From CAIYXB01 sp038146805 (GTDB lineage: Bacteria > Cyanobacteriota > Vampirovibrionia > LMEP-6097), in assembly GCA_038146805.1 (NCBI GenBank), contig JAYQSH010000005.1, positions 248,001 to 312,000 of the forward strand: 64,000 nt of DNA, given 5' to 3'. Below are positions 37,791 to 44,358 of the stretch, piece by piece. Under the pieces are notes generated by a model that saw only the letters and a program-made list of their open reading frames with translations, had not been told where the DNA came from and searched no databases. The position numbers and the translations under genes are program-made. The stretch's first letter is position 1. Each line of letters begins with the position of its first letter.

Positions 37791-38633
37791 TTAATTCAAG
37801 TCTGACTTAAGTTTCTTAAGTTGTTTAGATTTAATCAAAGACCACATTTGGTTTATTGCTGATTTATTCAGCTTCTCTAATCTTTCTTCTGCACTAAAAC
37901 CGTCTTTGATAAGCATCGCACTTATCGCTTCAATATTACGAAGCACTATCAACTGCTCAAGTTTTGCGTAGTCACGCATATTGCCCTCTAAGTCTGGATT
38001 ACGGCTTCTCCAGTCAGAGGCTGTGATACCAAAAACAGCAAGATTCAAGATGTCAGCCTCGGAAGCATAAATTAAGCTTTGCTTTTTGACATCAATTTCT
38101 GGTGGGATTAATTCTTCTTTGACAGCATCAGTATGAATCTGATAATTTACTTTAGTTAGATATCTCTCGACATCCCAACCTTGCTCTAACTTTAGAGCTT
38201 CTTCCTGCTTGAGTCTTTGGAATTCTTTGATTAGATAAAGTTTGAATTCTGGGTTTAGCCAAGCTCCAAACTCAAAAGCAATATCCTGATGAGCGTATGT
38301 TCCACCATATCTACCGGAACGCGAAACTATTCCAATAGCACCAGTTGACTCATTCCACTTCTTCGGTGTTAGAACAAATGAGTTTAAACCTGATTCAAGT
38401 CTAAACCCCTCGAATTCGATGGGGTTAAAATCTGGGTTGTGAATCGTCTCCCATAAACCTAGGAATTCAACTGTGTTTCTATTTCTCATCCAATTCTGTA
38501 TGACATGGTCAGTACGGTCTTCATTTTTGAAGCGAGCTAAGTCAGTCAAAGAAATATAGTCCTCACCTCTGATTAAACTAAGTCTGATATCAATACCTTG
38601 AACCTGTATTTGCGTAGATTTCTTAGCTACCAT
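37791..38633 (-). CDS. KilA-N domain protein
   Basis: KilA-N is a DNA-binding domain common in phages, large viruses and mobile elements. The N-terminal half shows YISLTDLARFKNEDRTDHVIQNWMRNRNTVEFLGLWE and GGTYAHQDIAFEFGAWLNPEFKLYLIKEF, the conserved core. The C-terminal part (about 140-280) is helical and basic. The ATG at 38633 (MVAKKSTQIQ) is preferred over a longer hydrophobic N-terminus. It lies in the 8-kb island on the strand opposite to the helicase, so it could regulate or move the island. 281 aa. Confidence 0.82.
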   Translation of the reverse strand: MVAKKSTQIQVQGIDIRLSLIRGEDYISLTDLARFKNEDRTDHVIQNWMRNRNTVEFLGLWETIHNPDFNPIEFEGFRLESGLNSFVLTPKKWNESTGAIGIVSRSGRYGGTYAHQDIAFEFGAWLNPEFKLYLIKEFQRLKQEEALKLEQGWDVERYLTKVNYQIHTDAVKEELIPPEIDVKKQSLIYASEADILNLAVFGITASDWRSRNPDLEGNMRDYAKLEQLIVLRNIEAISAMLIKDGFSAEERLEKLNKSAINQMWSLIKSKQLKKLKSDLN

Positions 38634-38718
38634 AAGCAAAATCATAACACTTACAAACATAAGGTGTGATTAAATTTAATCAATCTTGGCGAGAAATTAG
38701 GAGCTATGTTTCCGTGTA

Positions 38719-38976
38719 GTGAGACATAGTATGTGGCTCACGGAACCAAGCCGAGACCTTAGGGGACTGATTGAAATCACGAACCCTGGAACCTTGCCTA
38801 AGAATGCACGATGGAAGCTTTTCGAACAAGGCTTCACTACATCAGGACAAGTAGAAAAAGGACTAGGCTTATTTAACGTCAAAACATTAACTAGTGCTTT
38901 AGGAGAGACGGTAAAAGTTGATGAAAATGATTGGAAAGTCAAATTTACCATCACAATTCCAGAATTCTTGAAATAG
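38719..38976 (+). pseudogene. Fragment of a histidine-kinase-type ATPase domain
   Basis: Only the end of a GHKL ATPase domain is left: ITNPGTLP, the F-box-like LFEQGFTTSG, the G2-box GLGLFNV, and a closing strand VKFTITIPEF. No dimerisation, sensor or N-box part precedes it, and the frame opens right after a short non-homologous stretch. It is best read as a truncated sensor kinase left by recombination. Confidence 0.6.
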
Positions 38977-38985
38977 AAGAAGTAA

Positions 38986-39209
38986 ATCAATATTTATAAT
39001 ATATAATCACGCTTGTGCGTAACAAAACCAAAATTAAAGCTTGGCTTTATGATTCTGAGCTAAAGAAATGGGTCAAATCCGCCAAAACCATTAAATAGTA
39101 TAAGCGCAGACTCGCCATTAAACTTTCTCAAATCCAAAAACTCCGTAATGATGATATTGCAGAAATTATTAATCTACAACTCGCGACTTTGAGGTGGAGT
39201 TTGGAGTAA
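38986..39209 (+). mobile_element. IS transposase remnant, copy 2 (longer)
   Basis: The first 110 bp repeat copy 1. The frame then meets an in-frame TAG but continues as YKRRLAIKLSQIQKLRNDDIAEIINL, a helix-turn-helix-like segment reminiscent of IS630-type N-termini, before a TAA at about 39207. No catalytic domain remains. Confidence 0.5.
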
Positions 39210-39260
39210 ATTTAGAGCGTGTAAAAAAACCGTTGGGTGAAAATACCCAAGAAAAAAAGG

Positions 39261-39290
39261 TTGACATTTTATCGCAATACTTACTATTAT
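39261..39290 (+). promoter_or_regulatory. Promoter with TTGACA and TATTAT, 7 nt before the ATG at 39298
   Basis: TTGACA (39261-39266) and TATTAT (39285-39290) are 18 bp apart. CTTAGGT separates the -10 from the ATG, so the transcript should start at or just before it. Confidence 0.5.
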
Positions 39291-39297
39291 CTTAGGT

Positions 39298-39711
39298 ATG
39301 GAAATTAATGGACAACAAATAAGATCAATGGTAGAAAAAGGTAAAGAAATTCGTGAAAAGTTAAGTTCGTTTTATAAATTTTTAGATAAGTACACAAAGT
39401 TAGATAGTAAATCTTTAGAGGCAATAAAAACAATAATAATAACTGAAGAGTACAGACAGGCAGCTGAATGGCTTTGTGAGAAAGCTTCTGGTATTAAATC
39501 AAGTACGAAAATTAGTAGTCAACAAGTAGAAAAATTAATATCAATAGGAGCAAAATTTCTTAATGACTTAGCACCGCTTTTATGGTTTTTAGAAAAATTC
39601 ATAAAATTACCTGATGAAAATTTAAATGCAATAGAAAAATTAGAAGTACCTAATGAGCACAGAGAGATAGCTAAATGGCTCTTAAGTAAGCAAAAAACTC
39701 AAGACTCTTAA
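39298..39711 (+). CDS. Hypothetical protein made of two copies of one 65-aa unit
   Basis: Not recognised. The first half (KGKEIREKLSSFYKFLDKYT, then LEAIKT, EEYRQAAEWL) and the second half (IGAKFLNDLAPLLWFLEKFI, then LNAIEKL, NEHREIAKWL) align along their length, so the gene arose by internal duplication. The protein is helical and soluble, 137 aa, with its own strong promoter. Such small, strongly transcribed island genes are often regulators, antitoxins or immunity proteins, but no such motif is seen. Confidence 0.65.
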   Translation: MEINGQQIRSMVEKGKEIREKLSSFYKFLDKYTKLDSKSLEAIKTIIITEEYRQAAEWLCEKASGIKSSTKISSQQVEKLISIGAKFLNDLAPLLWFLEKFIKLPDENLNAIEKLEVPNEHREIAKWLLSKQKTQDS

Positions 39712-39734
39712 TCACGCATTGATAATAAATACAG

Positions 39735-40078
39735 AAGAAATACCTGACTAAACTGTTTAGAAAAAACTTGGATGAATACACTTACGAACCAAGCCCTGGC
39801 AACCAGCGTGCTGGTAATCCTAGAGCTTCTGCAAGCCTTGCTAACAGTATATTGCAAAGATTTGGACTAATTAAGAAGATGGTGAGTTAACGTTTCAATC
39901 TCAACATGATCTATCACTTCAACTTCAATACATACCTGCACTACTAGCATTGTTTAAGCAAAGTCAAAAATTGGCTGAATCTAAAATTCAAAAAATTGAG
40001 CAAAATACAAGATATAGTCTAAAAGGAAAAAGTGTAGATGAAATAATCTCAAGACTAGAAAAAAATAAGAGACAATAA
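39735..40078 (+). pseudogene. Remnant of an unknown gene, no start codon, one frameshift
   Basis: An open frame without ATG (LTKLFRKNLDEYTYEPSPG..ASASLANSILQRFGLI) continues, after a one-base shift near 39877, as EDGELTFQSQHDLSLQLQYIP..VDEIISRLEKNKRQ to a TAA. The composition is protein-like and the length about 110 aa. No family is recognised. It is probably the 3' part of a gene whose 5' end was lost. Confidence 0.4.
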
Positions 40079-40148
40079 GAAAGAATTTTTTTATGCAATA
40101 TATTTCTTCACAAAAAGTATATAAGACAATGCTATGAAAACCTTTAAT

Positions 40149-40382
40149 GGGACTGATTCCAAACCCCATTTTGAATTTTAAAATACAGTGAAATGTTAAA
40201 ATCACTAGCAAATGGGGTCAGAAATCAGTCCCACAAACGACCTTACGCTTAGCTTGTTTCACTGCGTGAAACTCACTAAGCGGCGTTGTTTGATTCTTTT
40301 TTTTAGGCGTGTCTAACCAAACCCTACTTATGCCCAAAGCTAAATACTCGAGATACTTATTACGGGTTTGGAAGCACGCCCT
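40149..40382. repeat. Composite palindromic repeat block, copy B (inverted relative to copy A)
   Basis: E2 (40149-40232), the CGCTTAG/CTAAGCG hairpin and E1 (40306-40381) follow in mirror order to 2763-2994. The only large difference is a run of eight T at the E1 border. Short frames across it are by-products of the repeat. Confidence 0.85.
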
Positions 40383-40740
40383 TAATCAACGCAAAAGAAA
40401 GGATTTTATTGAAAATCCAAATCAAGAGCAAGCTAATCGAAAAGAAAGTCACATTAACCAGGCTATGATCAACATACAAGGCGATATAAAACACTTAGCG
40501 GATTTACTAACTTTCATTAATGAACATCAAACTCATTAAAGTATGTACCTGATATTAAAATGATTCTTGAAAAAGAGGCTTGACTCTCATAAAAGCCAGA
40601 GTTAGTGTTTGTCCTGATGAAAATTAAGAATTATGAAAAAGCCTGGTTAAGTTGAAAACATAGATATTGCGATGATAGAAAGGCTCTTATATCCTCGGAT
40701 TTTAGACTTGAAGAACTTACTGAAATTTACTACGCTGCGT
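40383..40740. other. Region between repeat copy B and the right direct repeat
   Basis: A 51-codon charged frame (LNQRKRKDFIENPNQEQ..LLTFINEHQTH, 40383-40539) emerges from the repeat and may be the tail of an interrupted gene. Beyond 40540 I see no frame or structure. Confidence 0.35.
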
Positions 40741-40774
40741 AACCATTTCTTTTTCTGAAGTATTATGGTGTGGG
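40741..40774 (+). repeat. Right 34-bp direct repeat of the 8-kb island
   Basis: It matches 32728-32761 except T for G at one position. TGGTGT is at 40766-40771. Past the shared GGG the sequence differs (ATTTTGG here, TTTGTGAGG at the left copy). Confidence 0.8.
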
Positions 40775-40812
40775 ATTTTGGCTTTGGCACGGACTGAGTT
40801 GGGGGCGACGCT
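40766..40812 (+). repeat. 47-bp inverted repeat, left arm (flanks the IS110 region)
   Basis: TGGTGTGGGATTTTGGCTTT..GGGGGCGACGCT is the exact reverse complement of 42473-42519. A second inverted pair (ACGCTCAG..CTGAGCGT with CCACA..TGTGG, about 40807-40857) follows it. Confidence 0.85.
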
Positions 40813-40878
40813 CAGAAAATCCACATCCTAATTTTTGATTTGTGTGGGCTGAGCGTTAGCAGTATGCTTAAATTAATC

Positions 40879-41148
40879 AATGTAAGTTAGTAAAGCTTGA
40901 GCGTAGGTGTCACAGAAAGGCTTTGCCTCGCATTGTTAACTAACTTACATTTTTGATGCTAGGTGTGATAAAAAAGTATGCAAGCTGGAAAGACTTCCGC
41001 GAAGATGTTAATTAAAACTAGGTCCGCATTGTCACCAGCTTGCTTGAATCTTAGATAGCATAAGGCTTAATAGACTTTTGCATTAAATGCTAAATACTGC
41101 TATGCCATGCTATCTCATCAAATACTAGAGTAAGACTTAATTCTCTAG
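40879..41148 (+). ncRNA. Candidate IS110 bridge-RNA leader (four stem-loops)
   Basis: Upstream of the transposase lie four perfect stems: AATGTAAGTTAGT/ACTAACTTACATT (13 bp, 40879-40951), GCAAGCTGG/CCAGCTTGC (40980-41043), AGATAGCAT/ATGCTATCT (41053-41115) and CTAGAG/CTCTAG (41125-41148). The first three have large loops of about 45 nt. IS110-family elements are known to encode a structured bridge RNA from the end upstream of the transposase, whose internal loops pair with target and donor DNA. This region has the right place, size and shape, but the pairing loops have not been assigned. Confidence 0.5.
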
Positions 41149-41230
41149 TCAGCTTAAATAAGTAAACCTAAGGTTTGCCACTCTTTTTGCTGTCTAGATA
41201 TTTTAACTAATTTCTAAGGAGGAAATCAAT

Positions 41231-42416
41231 ATGTCAAAAACAAATCAATTCAGGATGAAATATTCATTGGTGTAGATTGTCACAAAGAGACTCATTACCT
41301 TGTTGCAATAGATCTAAGAAATCAACAGAAAGCTAGCTTTCAATTTACTAATACTAAAAAAGGGCTAACTAGTTGTGTTGCTAAATTAAAAGCTCTGAGC
41401 AAAAAAGCTCATTTGAATATTGGATTAGAAGGTGCTTATGGTCTTGGTAAACACTTGGCAAAATATTTAATTGAAGCTGGCTTTGAAGTTTATGAAATTA
41501 ACTCAGCTTTGACCAAAAGTAGAAGATGTAGAACCTCAGGATGGAGTAAGTCTGATCCTGGAGATGCACTGATCGTCGCTAAAATAGTTAGAGACGATGT
41601 CAATCAATTGCCAAAAGTAATTTTCAATAATGCAAATGAAGCTATTGGAAAAATAACTAAACTTAGGCAAGATTTTGTTCTCATTCGCACAGAAAACTTA
41701 AATAAATTGCATGCTCGATTATTAGAACTTGATCCCGAGTACAAACAAGTCGGTGGCAAAAACATTAGCGCTAAAAACACTTTGAATTTTTGGCTAGAAT
41801 ACTGTGATAGTCAATATCACAAAGAAAAAGATATTTACAAAAATCTATTATGCTTTGTGTAAAAACTTTAATAGCTGCAATTCAAAATTATGATCAAAAT
41901 ATTTATGAATTAGAAAAACAAATGGATGATTATGAAACACCAGATACTAAAAGATTACAAACTATCACAGGCATTGGAAGAATAGCTGCCTTTACAATTA
42001 TGGATTGTATTGGTGATATTGGTAGATTTAGCAGCGCTGCTAAGCTTGCAAGCTATGCTGGAAGAGCACCTGTCACTTATGCTAGTGGCACATCAATTTT
42101 TACAAGAGCAAATAGGAGAGGTGATCGAAGATTAAACTCTATTCTTGATAGAGTTGCTTTTACCGCTTATCAATATGATGAGTTCTCAGCTATGTATTTT
42201 CAAAAGAAAATTGACGAAGGAAAAACCAAAAGACAAGCTAGAAAATATCTCTCAAGACGATTAATCAATATCATTTATGCTATTTTGAAAAACAAAGTTG
42301 ATTATGACCCTAATTACGAACCACTAAACAAGAAAATCAAAGAATTTAAGGCTACTTGGGCTAAATGTCAAAAAGAAAAAATTGAACTAAGAAAAAAAGC
42401 TAATTCTCATACATAA
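41231..42416 (+). mobile_element. IS110-family transposase, two frameshifts
   Basis: The N-terminal DEDD (RuvC-like) domain reads EIFIGVDCHKETHYLVAIDLR with D and later LEGAYGLGKHLAKYL and SDPGDALIVAKIV. The C-terminal Transposase_20 domain shows LQTITGIGRIAAFTIM and SAAKLASYAGRAPVTYASG with the catalytic-serine region. A textbook AAGGAGG stands 10 nt before the ATG at 41231. One base is missing in the A-run 41236-41240 and one near 41849. The corrected length is about 395 aa. It is either an inactive copy or affected by the deletion errors seen elsewhere. Confidence 0.85.
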
Positions 42417-42472
42417 CTATTGACATAGACTATGTGAAGCCTACACAAATCTATTATAAGAAATTGGTTTTT

Positions 42473-42519
42473 AGCGTCGCCCCCAACTCAGTCCGTGCCA
42501 AAGCCAAAATCCCACACCA
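42473..42519 (-). repeat. 47-bp inverted repeat, right arm
   Basis: This is the reverse complement of 40766-40812 over all 47 bp. At its outer end it overlaps the ACACCA (42514-42519) that begins the next inverted repeat, so two repeat systems meet at the same hexamer. Confidence 0.85.
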
Positions 42520-42688
42520 TTCGCGAATAGCCTCAGATAAGTCCCCAGCTACCGGCGGCTCGGCACTACGCTGCCTCGCCACCTGGCTTGCAGTGAGCGC
42601 CGAGCTAAGGGTAAGTGGTTGCTAACCCCAGACAAAGTTTGACTTTCCCTTTACTAAAAGTTAAGCAAAGGCGTCTCTGGGCTGTTGC
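42514..42688 (+). repeat. Left terminal inverted repeat of the serine-recombinase element
   Basis: From ACACCATTCGCGAATAGCC the sequence is the reverse complement of 46040 backwards, without a visible mismatch for about 108 bp and then with scattered changes to CTCTGGGCTGTTGC. It is much richer in G+C than the region around it and includes the palindrome TTCGCGAA. Confidence 0.88.
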
Positions 42689-42757
42689 GTCAGTCTGGTA
42701 ACGGTCACTTTAAACTAGAAGTCTTGTGAGATGGCTAAAAGCAGTTACCAGACTGAC
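42689..42757. other. Long hairpin just inside the left terminal repeat
   Basis: GTCAGTCTGGTAAC (42689-42702) and GTTACCAGACTGAC (42744-42757) are perfect 14-bp complements around a 41-nt loop. It has no T-tract and so is not a normal terminator. It may be a recombination or protein-binding structure. Confidence 0.6.
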
Positions 42758-43166
42758 AAGCCCTGAGACACTTTGCGGATAAAAACTAAAGGGTCGCCAA
42801 CGAGGAGTGAAACGACGAGGCGGCAGTCTCTAGCCTTGAGTTTTTGCTTCAAATTATTGTTCTTGAACTCAAAAAGGGTGAACTTCTACTTTTGTTCATT
42901 GTCTTTTGAATCCCTTACATTGGGTTTCAGATTTCGTGTAATGAGCTTCGGATTTCATTCATTAAGCTTCTACGGTGATTCAGTAAGCAAATTTTTGCAT
43001 TGAGTGAGCTTTGTAAGTCTTACAATGCGTTTCTACATTAATTCAAAGAGCTTCTACTTTCTTACAATACGGTTCTGATTTAGTTCATTACGCTTCTGTG
43101 CTAGAGCTAAATTAAAAGGATTTGATTCAGAGCCATTGAAAACTAGGACAATACAGTTACTAAGAA
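42758..43166. repeat. Gene-free stretch with a degenerate tandem repeat of about 21 bp
   Basis: Between 42885 and 43105 about eleven units of 19-22 bp follow a loose consensus TTCATT-n-n-GCTTCT-n-n-TTT. Examples are TTCATTAAGCTTCTACGG, TTCAAAGAGCTTCTACTTTC, TTACAATACGGTTCTGATTT and TTCATTACGCTTCTGTG. No frame crosses it convincingly. It could be an iteron-like binding array or a decayed satellite. Confidence 0.5.
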
Positions 43167-43194
43167 ATAGAATGGCTTAAATAAGCCATTCTAT
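43167..43194 (-). terminator. Perfect 12-bp hairpin downstream of the 172-aa gene
   Basis: ATAGAATGGCTT and AAGCCATTCTAT pair around AAAT. On the minus strand TTCTTAG follows, a modest T-tract. It lies 16 nt past the stop of the 43211 gene. Confidence 0.55.
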
Positions 43195-43210
43195 GAAGAT
43201 TAATCTTTTA

Positions 43211-43726
43211 TTATAAAGCAGCTAAATCAGCAGAAGTTACATCAATACCAAGTCTATCTTTTATAACTTGTGGCTTCTCAGCATCGCTAGCCATATCAAT
43301 TGCCATTAAAGTCTCTCTAGCGTCAATCGCTGCACGAGCTTTTTCAATTCCAGCTTTAGTGTTAATAGAATTACCTAAAAATAAAGTCTTAGATTCAAGA
43401 TGCTCAATAACAACTTCTAGTGGACTCATTTGTTCAGTTGCTGCATTTGCCCAGTCTAAACCAAAAACTTCTGCACCAAATTTTTCTGTGATAATTCTTG
43501 ATCTCTCTTCAAGAGTTCCCGCAAGCTTGATATCCATTAAGACTTCTTGTGCTTCAGCTGCCTCACGAGCTCTTCTTACACTTTCATCAGTATTTATATT
43601 CGACTGTATATATAAAGCTGCTTGTCTTAGTTTAGCCATTTTTCTTGATAATATTGATCGAACTGATGTTCTTTGACCGAATATTTGTTGTTGCGATAAC
43701 GCTGCTGTATTAATTGCCATATTCAT
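43211..43726 (-). CDS. Hypothetical helical protein with an internal duplication, 172 aa
   Basis: Not recognised. Two related halves are visible: RREAAEAQEVLMDIKLAGTLEERSRIITEKFG-type and GIEKARAAIDARETLMAIDMASDAEKPQVIKDRLG-type, each about 60 aa, preceded by related leading helices. It has no signal peptide. The ATG at 43726 has GAGGAG 8 nt upstream; a longer frame has no ribosome site. It is the largest passenger gene of the recombinase element, and its style recalls the helical genes at 12927-18774. Confidence 0.7.
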   Translation of the reverse strand: MNMAINTAALSQQQIFGQRTSVRSILSRKMAKLRQAALYIQSNINTDESVRRAREAAEAQEVLMDIKLAGTLEERSRIITEKFGAEVFGLDWANAATEQMSPLEVVIEHLESKTLFLGNSINTKAGIEKARAAIDARETLMAIDMASDAEKPQVIKDRLGIDVTSADLAAL

Positions 43727-43801
43727 ATTAAAAACTCCTCGGTTTATGCAGAAGATAATAACAGGTGGCGACGCTACTGTCAATACCTTTTAATAGGATT
43801 C

Positions 43802-44032
43802 TTACTTATAAAGCAAACTATCAAGCTTAATCTTATACAAAAAAGCCAAAGCGGCACAAATATCAGTCCTGCAACTAGCTTGATTTCTCTCTATTCTGCT
43901 TAAATTTGATTTAGAACAGTCAATTCCCCACATAGTCAGCCTAGCTACAACCTGATCCATAGATAATTTAGACTCTTCACGAGCTTTTCTGAGTTCTATG
44001 CCTATCTTTTTGCGAATTTTAGGTTTGCTCAC
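43802..44032 (-). CDS. Small XRE/Cro-CI helix-turn-helix regulator
   Basis: The 76-aa protein is one HTH domain: GIELRKAREESKLSMDQVVARL, then SKSNLSRIERNQASCRTDICAALAFLY, the scaffold and recognition helices of the XRE family. The start is a GTG at 44032. It is divergent from the recombinase operon across 95 bp, the usual place for an element's own repressor. Confidence 0.82.
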   Translation of the reverse strand: MSKPKIRKKIGIELRKAREESKLSMDQVVARLTMWGIDCSKSNLSRIERNQASCRTDICAALAFLYKIKLDSLLYK

Positions 44033-44127
44033 CGAAATCTGTTCCTTATACGAAACAATATGCTAAGATCATAAAAATATGTCCCGGATCCGGCACTAGC
44101 TTGGAATTAGTTTGGAGCAGGTAAAGA

Positions 44128-44358
44128 ATGAGAGAGATTGAGCAATATTGGCTTGAGTGGTCAGTGAAAAAAGAAGATGATTGTTTACTAAGCTCAGATT
44201 TTAAGCTAGTAAAACTATCGGAAACAAAAGTCTTAATTCCCCTTATTTGGTTTAAAGATCTAGCTAATAAGTATTCAGAATTAAGTATTTTAAGAAGCTC
44301 TAATCATATTCCTGAATATCCTTATGAATTAGTTGAGTTTATTAAAAGTCTGAAATGA
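44128..44358 (+). CDS. Small protein coupled to the serine recombinase, 76 aa
   Basis: Not recognised. It is a mixed charged/hydrophobic small protein (IEQYWLEWSVKKEDD..LIPLIWFKDLANKYSEL). Its stop overlaps the recombinase ATG (ATGA), so the two are made together. A recombination directionality factor or DNA-binding accessory is a reasonable idea for this position but no motif supports it. Confidence 0.6.
   Translation: MREIEQYWLEWSVKKEDDCLLSSDFKLVKLSETKVLIPLIWFKDLANKYSELSILRSSNHIPEYPYELVEFIKSLK

Noticed and set aside
37791..38633. Prophage
   Set aside because: A KilA-N gene alone is not evidence for a phage; no capsid, portal, terminase, tail or lysis gene is seen.
40309..40383. N-terminal half of a 76-codon frame starting MSNQTLLMPK
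   Set aside because: This part is encoded by repeat module E1; only the downstream 51 codons might be a gene remnant.
42885..43105. CRISPR-like or coding repeat
   Set aside because: The units are degenerate, without spacers and with stops in all frames.
44128..44358. Toxin-antitoxin pair with the XRE gene
   Set aside because: The genes are divergent, not an operon, and the 76-aa protein is coupled to the recombinase instead.
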